Source: Bacillota bacterium (GTDB lineage Bacteria > Bacillota > Clostridia > Lachnospirales > Lachnospiraceae). From it: a stretch of DNA of 64,000 nucleotides. Numbering within the stretch: position 1 is the stretch's first letter; the number at the start of each line of letters is the position of its first letter. Shown one piece after another: positions 1-6,248 of this stretch. The notes under the pieces were generated by a model. It did not search any database. It was not told where the DNA came from and worked only from the letters and a program-made list of their open reading frames with translations. The stretch lies in the NCBI GenBank assembly GCA_023391695.1, contig JAEWAK010000037.1, positions 124,001 to 188,000 of the forward strand. Direction: 5' to 3'. A program made the translations under genes and the position numbers.

Positions 1-442
1 TAAATTCCGTTCCATAGAAAAAATTATCGGGGTAATTATCACTGTCTATAGTCTGATCCCATATGGATACAATTCTGGTCGAACGGTCGGAATTCCGGAA
101 AGCCAGATTTGTATAATCAATGCCCGTATCTACCAGACCGACTAAGACACCCTGGCCTCTCAGATTATACGCCGGATCGCTGCGTACCTGGTTTACACCG
201 GAAGATTCCAGGCTGACAAAGGATAATAATCCGTAAATCTTTGGAATTGCAGTATAGCCAAATTTCTGTACACTGTCAGAGGTCATGTTTTCTACCGGCA
301 AATAAGCAACACCATATCTGTTATCAACCGTCAGAACGGATATATTGGGATCATTTGAGAGGGCATTTATCGTATCAAGCCCCTGAACCATTAAATCCGC
401 ATATTCATTACTGGTTATTTTATATCTGTCTTCCCGGTTCAT
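1..442 (-). CDS. S8 (subtilisin-like) serine peptidase, N-terminal part only
   Basis: This is the first 147 codons of a subtilase; the gene runs off the left edge of the window. The motif VGLVDTGIDY places the catalytic aspartate at about residue 105, preceded by the RGQGV lead-in usual in clostridial S8 peptidases. The catalytic His and Ser would lie outside the window. The ATG at 442 follows an AGGTGG ribosome site. There is no obvious signal peptide, as in the cytoplasmic or spore-associated Csp-like subtilases of Clostridia. It lies downstream of the hydrogenase operon on the same strand, about 150 bp after the HypA-like gene, so it may or may not be co-transcribed. The exact substrate and subfamily cannot be told from this fragment. 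Confidence 0.85.
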   Translation of the reverse strand, partial: MNREDRYKITSNEYADLMVQGLDTINALSNDPNISVLTVDNRYGVAYLPVENMTSDSVQKFGYTAIPKIYGLLSFVSLESSGVNQVRSDPAYNLRGQGVLVGLVDTGIDYTNLAFRNSDRSTRIVSIWDQTIDSDNYPDNFFYGTEF

Positions 443-594
443 TTAACCACCTAAATGCTTTTTATTAATAAATTAATATGTTTTTAAAGGGAAAATATGC
501 ATAATGCTCCTTTCTCCCTGGCTCCCTGTGTATTTTGCTGCTGCCTTCCTTACATAACGCTCTCCTCCACACTCTTTCCCCGTCTTTCCTGCTG

Positions 595-855
595 CTATCT
601 GGCTGCTTTTTCCCCTTCTATACTTTTCAGGATTGCTATCTGGTCCGGTATATCGTCCCTTTCGATACTTATCTTTGTCCACATTCCAAACAATTTTTTA
701 TTGGAACGGTGAAGATGCTCATAAAGATTCTCTTCATTTACATGGCTGTTTGGATTTACACAAACAATCAGTTTATTCACTTTGCTAAAATGGTTTGTCT
801 TGCTTAAAATTTCAACTTCCTCTGTTATTTTATGTAATAAAACCGTATCATGCAT
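595..855 (-). CDS. HypA-like mini-protein lacking the zinc domain
   Basis: An 86-residue protein starting MHDTVLLHKITEEVEIL and carrying SHVNEENLYEHL, which resembles the N-terminal nickel-binding domain of HypA (MHE start, then a S-x-V-x-P/E-E-x-L segment). Full HypA is about 113 residues and has two CxxC zinc knuckles; this protein contains no such pair and ends at EGEKAAR. The ATG at 855 has a good GGAGG ribosome site. It is the last gene of the hydrogenase operon, which supports a maturation role. What is seen is the similarity and the missing zinc domain; a function in nickel insertion is inferred. I looked for a frameshifted zinc domain in the 150 bases downstream and found no CxxC coding in the other frames. 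Confidence 0.6.
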   Translation of the reverse strand: MHDTVLLHKITEEVEILSKTNHFSKVNKLIVCVNPNSHVNEENLYEHLHRSNKKLFGMWTKISIERDDIPDQIAILKSIEGEKAAR

Positions 856-947
856 ATTAATAACCTCCGATTTTTAATTGGTTTGTTAAAGGATAACGGG
901 TTTGCCGGCCGGCACCCGGGACCTTTTAAACAGTCGCTATTAAGTTT

Positions 948-1547
948 TTAACCCGATACCAATATGCCTGCTACCGGTAGCTGTTCTAAAATTGACTCCA
1001 ATCCCCGGTGGCAGGTTGTAAACTCACTGGTTAAATCATTTCCGGAATATAATCCGAAATGGGTTCCGCCGGCCCAGCCGATTCGCCTGCTCAAATCATA
1101 TACAACCCCGTTTACTGCCACATAGGCGGGCCTGTCGCCGGCCCCGTTATAGTAACTTAATTCCTCTAAGGTAAATGTTCTTTGTACCTCCGGTTCCGGA
1201 GCTGTTCCGGGAAGTGACGGCGGAACCTGGGGCATGGCCGGTAAAGGTTCCTCTCCCGGCGCCATTCCGGGCAGCGGTTCTGCAAAAGGGGACGGCAGCG
1301 GCGCAATTTCCGGCGGCAGTTCCGGAACGGTCTTTGGTATATTTTCCGGCTGCTGCTGCGCTTTTGTGCCGGCATTTGCCGCATAACGTTCCAGCACTCT
1401 AACAAGTTCTTCCGTACGTTCTTCAATAAGATCTCTGTGATACTTTTTTTCATAAGGGGTTGTTCCGTAAGCCTCCATCTGGCTGTAATAGCTGATTTCC
1501 TTCTGAAACTGGTAAATAATATCCCTGATACCGTATTCTTCCTTCAT
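948..1547 (-). CDS. Cytochrome b5-like heme-binding protein with proline-rich linker
   Basis: 199 residues in three parts: a charged, probably helical N-terminus (about 1-60), a proline-rich linker (about 65-120), and a C-terminal cytochrome b5-like domain (about 124-199) beginning TFTLEEL. This bacterial b5 variant has WAGGTHFGLYSGNDLT with a likely heme ligand His163, and TTCHRG with a likely second ligand His180. No signal peptide or membrane anchor is visible, so it is probably cytoplasmic. Its ATG overlaps the TGA of the upstream maturation protease, so it is translationally coupled to the hydrogenase genes. The context suggests an electron-transfer partner of the hydrogenase, which is inference. 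Confidence 0.75.
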   Translation of the reverse strand: MKEEYGIRDIIYQFQKEISYYSQMEAYGTTPYEKKYHRDLIEERTEELVRVLERYAANAGTKAQQQPENIPKTVPELPPEIAPLPSPFAEPLPGMAPGEEPLPAMPQVPPSLPGTAPEPEVQRTFTLEELSYYNGAGDRPAYVAVNGVVYDLSRRIGWAGGTHFGLYSGNDLTSEFTTCHRGLESILEQLPVAGILVSG

Positions 1548-2002
1548 TCTGCTACCTTTCTTTCTTCCTGCATTGAATCAAAATGGTTGATAACCTCCTG
1601 TATTATATTTTTTTTCTTCTTCTGCAGTTCTGCCGTCAATCCGAATCCAAATGTAATTTCTTTTACTTCAATGGCCAGAATGTCCCCCTCCAGATTCGGA
1701 TAATAAAGCTTTAAAATATCCAGCAGATTATAACTGTGCTGGGTATAGCCATACCGGTTAGGAGCGTAATTATTAAGCGGAATGACTGATATTTCCCCGG
1801 GATTTTTTCCATAGCTTGCCGCGTCCAGTATAATTACGGTATCCTCATCCCTGATTTTGGATATGCAGTATCCAAAATCCGTCTCACCGTAAATGACCTC
1901 CACTCCTTTTTCCTTCAGTTCCTTTTCCATGGCTTTTGCTACAAAAATACCTATGCCGTCATCTTTCATCAGTACATTTCCCATCGCAATCAATTTTACC
2001 AT
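1544..2002 (-). CDS. [NiFe]-hydrogenase maturation endopeptidase
   Basis: 152 residues of the HyaD/HybD/HupD family, which removes the C-terminal peptide of the hydrogenase large subunit after nickel insertion. Expected nickel-contact positions are present: acidic residues in GNVLMKDDGIG (about 14-15), an aspartate in IILDAAS (about 60), and a histidine in TQHSYN (about 89). The ATG at 2002 overlaps the TGA of the large-subunit gene by one base, and its own stop overlaps the next start, so the three genes are tightly coupled. The natural substrate is almost certainly the adjacent large subunit, which ends in a 14-residue tail after its last metal-ligand motif. Confidence 0.88.
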   Translation of the reverse strand: MVKLIAMGNVLMKDDGIGIFVAKAMEKELKEKGVEVIYGETDFGYCISKIRDEDTVIILDAASYGKNPGEISVIPLNNYAPNRYGYTQHSYNLLDILKLYYPNLEGDILAIEVKEITFGFGLTAELQKKKKNIIQEVINHFDSMQEERKVAE

Positions 2003-3390
2003 CAAACTATTACCTCAACTACTTTCCCCCCTCCGTTACCCAGCACATGTGTGGCGCAGGAGACACAGGGATCGAAGGAACGGACAATCCGCCCGATTTC
2101 CACAGGTTCCTTTCTATCATTTATTTCCGTACCAAGCAGAGCCATTTCAAGAACACCGGGCACCCCGGAAGAATCCCTTGGAGAGAGATTCCACATAGAC
2201 GGAGTTATGATGTTATAATGTTCATTCACCTGGTTCTTTATCTGGACCCAATGTCCCAAAGCTCCCCTGGTAGTGTCGGTTAACCCCACTCCGTATGCCT
2301 CCTCCGGAATTAGAAAAGGCTTTTGGTCATTGGGCAGGAATTCTATCCGGTCCGCAATCTTGCTCATAAGGCGGAGCAGAATATCGGTTTCCAATACCCG
2401 GGCAATATACCGGTCCATACAGGAATGTCCTGCCGTATAATCCCCTGAAATAATCAGCCTTGCCAGGGGGCCAACCTCCATGGGAAGCCCGTTATAACGG
2501 GGCGCAATAATAAAGGAATAGGCTTCTTCTTTGGAAATATCCGCCACATCGACACCATTGACATCCCTATACCAGGCATATTTTATATGTTCCGTGATTT
2601 CCTGGGGCTTAAGGGGCTCTAAGATGCCGTCGATCCTGGTACCTGCTTTTACAAAGGTAATATCCCCGTCTTCATAATTATGAAATATACCATAGGACAT
2701 AAAATTGGGATAAGAAATGCCTTTTTTAAAATAATCCGGATAGTACCGGGCAAGGATCCCCACATCCTCTACCATGACGTTGGATACAAAAGACAATATC
2801 CGGTCCAGAATGGTTTTCAGTTTTTCCAACCGGTAGGAATCTACAATAGTCGTAACTCCGCCGAGAAATATTCCATGGTTGTGGGGTGCCTTGCCGCCGA
2901 AAATGGCAAGTGCTTCATGAGCCAGCCTGCTATACTCTATGCTTTGGCCATAGTGTTCTTCCATCCGGCTGTTGATTTCCTCCGGCAGCCTGAAATCTCC
3001 GTTTAGCTGGTCATCCGCCAGTTTTAAGCTTCTGATCCGGACAAAACCGGGCACGGATAGTTGATAAAAATGTCTTATATGGTTTTGTACGAATTCCATA
3101 CCATGTATAATATCCCGTATGTAATTATCATTCAGGCTTATTTTTAAGTTCATTGCATTTTCCAATGACAGGGCAGAGGCCACCGCATGGGCGGAAGAGC
3201 ATATGCCGCATATCCTCTGGGTAAAATAGATGGCATCCATCGGCGGCCTTCCCTTCAGCATTCTTTCAAAGCCCCGGTAAAGCGTTCCGGAGGATTTGAC
3301 ATTTACAATGACATTATCCTGGACTTCCGCCTGAATTTCCAGAAAACCGCTGATTCTGGTAACCGGGTTAATGGTTATGATTTCACCCAT
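2002..3390 (-). CDS. [NiFe]-hydrogenase large (catalytic) subunit
   Basis: 462 residues carrying the NiFe active site. The N-terminal ligand motif RICGICSSAH supplies Cys61 and Cys64; the C-terminal motif DPCVSCATH supplies Cys442 and Cys445 and is followed by a 14-residue extension (starting VLGNGGG), the peptide removed by the neighbouring protease after His448. The ATG at 3390 has an AGGAGG site. The gene follows the small-subunit gene after about 65 bp. Lack of a Tat signal on the partner subunit implies a cytoplasmic enzyme. Family knowledge: this subunit catalyses reversible H2 cleavage. The direction of catalysis here and the physiological electron acceptor are not shown by sequence. 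Confidence 0.93.
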   Translation of the reverse strand: MGEIITINPVTRISGFLEIQAEVQDNVIVNVKSSGTLYRGFERMLKGRPPMDAIYFTQRICGICSSAHAVASALSLENAMNLKISLNDNYIRDIIHGMEFVQNHIRHFYQLSVPGFVRIRSLKLADDQLNGDFRLPEEINSRMEEHYGQSIEYSRLAHEALAIFGGKAPHNHGIFLGGVTTIVDSYRLEKLKTILDRILSFVSNVMVEDVGILARYYPDYFKKGISYPNFMSYGIFHNYEDGDITFVKAGTRIDGILEPLKPQEITEHIKYAWYRDVNGVDVADISKEEAYSFIIAPRYNGLPMEVGPLARLIISGDYTAGHSCMDRYIARVLETDILLRLMSKIADRIEFLPNDQKPFLIPEEAYGVGLTDTTRGALGHWVQIKNQVNEHYNIITPSMWNLSPRDSSGVPGVLEMALLGTEINDRKEPVEIGRIVRSFDPCVSCATHVLGNGGGKVVEVIV

Positions 3391-3455
3391 AAGTACCTCC
3401 TATTGAATCTTTCTGAATTGGTTTGGGTATGGAAATATAAATTAAGTGTCCTGAA

Positions 3456-4328
3456 TCAGTACCGGACAAAGGGTTCCATACCATCCGGAAAATATCTCTG
3501 TGCGCAGCCGATACAGTTGGAGTTATCCCCGATCGGCCAGTTTACATAACCATTCCACTTACGTCGCGGACAATCCGCCCGGGTCACGGGACCTCTGCAG
3601 CCTATCTGGAACATACATCCTTCTTCCCCAAAATTCCTGGCATATATGCCATTGTCAAAAAAACCTCTCCTTGTGCAGCTGTCATGTATGGTAATGCCAT
3701 AAAAAAGAACGGGTCTCCCATCTTCATCCAGTTCCGGCTCACCGTAAGCGATCAAATGGGCCAAGGTACCCACAACCCAGTCCGGATGGCAGGAACAGCC
3801 TGGAAGCCTTATCACAGGCCGTGCCAATAAATCCGGTACACTCATACAGCCGGCAGGATTCGGACTTGCTGCCGACATACCGCCATAAGAAGCACAGGTT
3901 CCTACCGAAAGTACATATTTTGCCTTTGCACCCGCCATGCTTAACGCTTCCAGGGCTGTTATCCATCTTCCGTTGTAATCGGCTATGATGTTATATAATC
4001 CGTTCTCTTTGGTTGAAATTGCCCCGTCTACCAATAGAATAAAATCCGTTTCCAGGGTTTTAAGAAATATTTCAAATGCATAGGAACCTTCCGCTCCCAT
4101 TAAGATATTGCTGTACTTTAAATTAATAATCCCCGTTAAGATTTCATATAGATTGGGAGTATCACTGTCCATAAAGGATATGATATTTCCGGAACAGCCT
4201 GTTACTTCAAGCCATATGGCATTCATTCTGCTTACACTCTGGGATTTCACCAGATTTATTACATCGTCCGTCAGTCTTCTTGCGGTAATTTCCTTTTCTT
4301 TCGTAAGGGGACAGGCCGGTTGATCCAT
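3456..4328 (-). CDS. [NiFe]-hydrogenase small (iron-sulfur) subunit, cytoplasmic type
   Basis: About 290 residues. The N-terminal cluster motif reads WLEVTGCSGN, with one cysteine where most small subunits have CTGC. This matches group 2 (HupS/Huc-like) small subunits, which also read CSGN. Further ligands lie in LSVGTCASYGG, LPGCSCHPDW, DSCTRRG, GCMFQIGCRGP and NCIGCAQ. No Tat signal is present. An ATG at 4364 would add 12 residues but has only a TATAAT-like sequence upstream and no ribosome site. The ATG at 4328 follows a G-rich site (GGGGGAT), so I prefer it. First gene of the hydrogenase operon. The missing proximal cysteine suggests a [3Fe-4S] proximal cluster, by analogy. Confidence 0.9.
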   Translation of the reverse strand: MDQPACPLTKEKEITARRLTDDVINLVKSQSVSRMNAIWLEVTGCSGNIISFMDSDTPNLYEILTGIINLKYSNILMGAEGSYAFEIFLKTLETDFILLVDGAISTKENGLYNIIADYNGRWITALEALSMAGAKAKYVLSVGTCASYGGMSAASPNPAGCMSVPDLLARPVIRLPGCSCHPDWVVGTLAHLIAYGEPELDEDGRPVLFYGITIHDSCTRRGFFDNGIYARNFGEEGCMFQIGCRGPVTRADCPRRKWNGYVNWPIGDNSNCIGCAQRYFPDGMEPFVRY

Positions 4329-4419
4329 AAAAACAATCCCCCGAATTACAGTTTCTTTATTCATTTATATTATAATTACGGACATATTATACTGTTAATT
4401 TGGGATGAAGCACAATCTT

Positions 4420-4513
4420 CAGAAAGAGTCTGGCTTGCCACTACATTATCGCTGACACGCTGTCTCTTTAGTGGCAATCTTCCTCTGGCTCGTCATTTGC
4501 TTCCTCCAGGAGG
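4420..4513 (+). repeat. Dispersed repeat family R1, copy A
   Basis: The segment beginning AAAGAGTCTGGCTTGCCA and containing CGCTGACACGCTGTCTCTTTAG recurs in the 58.7 kb (same orientation) and 59.2 kb (opposite orientation) gaps. It ends in a CCTCC-A-GGAGG palindrome followed by a run of T. It lies in the roughly 340-bp gap between the hydrogenase operon start and the trxA terminator. Function unknown. Confidence 0.6.
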
Positions 4514-4546
4514 TTTTTTTGCAATAAGATACAGTCCATTGCGTAA

Positions 4547-4588
4547 AAAAAAACAGGTCGGATAATTTATTTGTCCGGCCTGTTTACA
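4547..4588 (-). terminator. Rho-independent terminator of trxA
   Basis: An imperfect hairpin with arms AAACAGGCCGGAC and ATCCGACCTGTTT (read on the minus strand) followed by a run of nine T. It lies 80 bases past the trxA stop and separates trxA from the hydrogenase operon. Confidence 0.85.
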
Positions 4589-4669
4589 TGTATAAAAAAT
4601 AACACCAATATAAAGCAGAAACAATTCTTCGGTTTGGTATTCACAGTAAAAATTAATCAGGAATTTGTA

Positions 4670-4981
4670 TCAGTTAATTAATGATAAAATGGCTTTCTTA
4701 GGTTTCACGCCTACGGAGCTTTCCACTACCTTGCCGTCTTTTACCAGCACCAGGGTAGGTATACTCATGATACGGAATGCTTCTGCAAGCTCTCCCTCTT
4801 CATCAATATTTACTTTTCCCACTTTCACCGCTTCTTTTGACTCCTCGGCCACCTCATCAATAATGGGGGCCACCATTTTACAGGGGCCGCACCAGGATGC
4901 CCAGAAATCTAATAATACCGGTTTATCGGAATGTAAAACTTCTTTTTCAAAATTGTTTTTTGTAATTTTTAATACACTCAT
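4670..4981 (-). CDS. trxA: Thioredoxin
   Basis: 103 residues, a normal-length single-domain thioredoxin. The redox motif WCGPC occupies residues 30-34, and the cis-proline loop is visible as SIPTLVL. It reduces cytoplasmic protein disulfides. No thioredoxin reductase is adjacent. ATG at 4981 with upstream GGAG. It appears to be a single-gene unit, with a terminator at 4547-4588 and a promoter candidate near 5108. Confidence 0.97.
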   Translation of the reverse strand: MSVLKITKNNFEKEVLHSDKPVLLDFWASWCGPCKMVAPIIDEVAEESKEAVKVGKVNIDEEGELAEAFRIMSIPTLVLVKDGKVVESSVGVKPKKAILSLIN

Positions 4982-5107
4982 GGTTTAAACTCCTTTCGAT
5001 ATAACACCTTTTTACATTCATCAAACAAAAAGAGGACTTTATCAGCAGCCTTATTCAATCCGAGGGTTTTGTACGCTGTTTTGTTCCCGCTGATTCGTTA
5101 TATTTTT

Positions 5108-5150
5108 ATTATACATATAAATAAAATATTATCTGTGATGGAGTCACAGA
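5108..5150 (-). promoter_or_regulatory. Candidate trxA promoter with CRP/FNR-like operator
   Basis: On the minus strand a TATAAT hexamer (5108-5113) is preceded by the palindrome TCTGTGA-TGGAG-TCACAGA (5132-5150). The palindrome centre lies about 40 bases upstream of the expected transcription start, the class-II position for CRP/FNR-family activators. No good -35 box is seen, consistent with activator dependence. The rest of the 4982-5348 gap is AT-rich and holds no other gene. Confidence 0.4.
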
Positions 5151-5252
5151 ATAATAAAACAAATAAATCGAAAAAGTGATAAGAAATTTGTTTAAATCCT
5201 GTGGAAAACGAAAAATAATAATTTTTTATATAATTTTATGTTTTATTTTATC

Positions 5253-5280
5253 ACAATCCTCCTTTTTATGTCATAGTATA
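5253..5280 (+). promoter_or_regulatory. Candidate SigK-type sporulation promoter
   Basis: AC at 5253-5254, then 17 bases, then CATAGTATA at 5272-5280. This matches the mother-cell SigK consensus AC-N16/17-CATAnnnTA. It lies about 70 bases upstream of the small gene at 5349. A vegetative TATAAT can also be read at 5277-5282, but it has no matching -35 box. Confidence 0.4.
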
Positions 5281-5348
5281 ATGTAGAGTTACCGATACCT
5301 TGAACACAGGGTAAAGGGGCCAGACAAAAACATAAAGGAGGATTGTTT

Positions 5349-5663
5349 ATGTCAAGTGGATTTATTGGAAACCAATTTTTTATTAATCATCTCCGCAAGT
5401 TTATTGGTGAGACGGTTACCGTTTTTACCAGCAGCGGCGGCGAATCCGGCAGCGGATTTACCGGAGTTCTTTTAGCTGTTAATAGCGATTTCATTCGCTT
5501 AGTAATAAAAAAAGGATCTGCTCCGACAGACCCATTAAACAAGGACTATGAATATGATGAATGCTACGAAGGCAGGAAACACAGAGAATGCTGCAATAAA
5601 GTAGGTGCTGTAGTAGATATTCCGATCGATCGGATTGTAGCCTTCGTTCACAACGCGGTTTAA
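5349..5663 (+). CDS. Small conserved protein, paralog 1 (possible spore-associated protein)
   Basis: 104 residues. The core FIGETVTVFTSSGGESGSG with FTGVLLAVNSDFIRLV is nearly identical to that of the next gene. The segment looks like a small all-beta fold with two hydrophobic strands around a Gly/Ser-rich turn. The C-terminal part is charged with three cysteines (ECYEG, ECCNK) and ends DIPIDRIVAFVHNAV. The ATG at 5349 follows a strong AAAGGAGG site; an in-frame TTG at 5343 overlaps that site and is rejected. I do not recognise a defined function. The SigK-like promoter and the paralog pairing are the only clues, and they point weakly to a spore or coat role. Confidence 0.7.
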   Translation: MSSGFIGNQFFINHLRKFIGETVTVFTSSGGESGSGFTGVLLAVNSDFIRLVIKKGSAPTDPLNKDYEYDECYEGRKHRECCNKVGAVVDIPIDRIVAFVHNAV

Positions 5664-5678
5664 TTGGGAGGTATAATT

Positions 5679-6062
5679 ATGTCATTTGATGATGGATTTA
5701 AAGATGGATTTAGAGATGGATTTCATGGAATAGGAAACGAAAGATTTATAAGGCACATCGCACGCTTTATTGGTGAAACGGTAACCATCTTCACCGCCAG
5801 CGGCGGCGAATCCGGTTCAGGCTTTACCGGTGTTATACTTGCAGTTAACTGCGATTTCGTAAGATTAGTTACGGAACAGGGTACAGCACCTACCTCTCCG
5901 CTTGAACCTATATATGATGAATGCGATAATGGTAACAATGACGGTAACTATGACGGTAACTATGGAGGTATGAGACACGAGCGCCGCCGCTGCCACAATG
6001 TAGGCTCCGTAACAGATATTCCGATTGAGAAAATTGTAGCATTTGTTCATAATGCAGTTTAA
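5679..6062 (+). CDS. Small conserved protein, paralog 2
   Basis: 127 residues. It shares the core FIGETVTIFTASGGESGSG, the following FTGVILAVNCDFVRLVT and the tail VAFVHNAV with the preceding gene, plus an N-terminal extension rich in Asp, Gly and Phe (DDGFKDGFRDGFHG). A low-complexity insert of Asn, Asp, Gly and Tyr (about residues 86-100) precedes the MRHERRRCHN segment. The ATG at 5679 has a GGGAGG site; translation from the in-frame TTG at 5664 would run through that site. It starts 15 bases after paralog 1, so the two are one transcription unit, probably a tandem duplication that diverged in the tails. Function unknown. Confidence 0.7.
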   Translation: MSFDDGFKDGFRDGFHGIGNERFIRHIARFIGETVTIFTASGGESGSGFTGVILAVNCDFVRLVTEQGTAPTSPLEPIYDECDNGNNDGNYDGNYGGMRHERRRCHNVGSVTDIPIEKIVAFVHNAV

Positions 6063-6127
6063 TAATAGTGTAATAAAAAATAATTAAGACAGAATAATTC
6101 AGACTGCTAAATAAAATCTCCTAGAAG

Positions 6128-6243
6128 AAAAAGAGATTGTCTTACGGCAAATGGCTGTTATACTTAACTGATAAGATATACTCATTCCCCATCTATCAGT
6201 TACACCGCAAGTATGCTCCATTGTCCCTGACAATCTCTTTTTT
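6128..6243. terminator. Long-loop bidirectional terminator or structured RNA
   Basis: A 14-bp stem (AAAAAGAGATTGTC at 6128-6141 with GACAATCTCTTTTT at 6229-6242) closes an 87-base loop. The loop contains its own 9-bp stem (TAACTGATA at 6165-6173 with TATCAGTTA at 6194-6202). It ends in a T-run on the plus strand and has an A-run at the start, so it can serve both the small gene pair and the convergent chemotaxis receptor gene. Confidence 0.6.
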
Positions 6244-6248
6244 GTTAT

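Noticed and set aside
473..682. 69-codon minus-strand reading frame overlapping the HypA-like gene.
   Set aside because: Lys/Arg-rich low-quality sequence, no ribosome site, and overlaps a better-supported gene in another frame.
4503..4520. CCTCC-A-GGAGG followed by T-run as a terminator.
   Set aside because: A one-base loop cannot form; listed only as part of the repeat copy.
5253..5346. Inverted repeat ACAATCCTCC...ATGT with ACAT...GGAGGATTGT that could hide the ribosome site of the small gene at 5349.
   Set aside because: The upstream arm overlaps the predicted promoter and would not be transcribed, so it cannot act as an RNA switch from that promoter.
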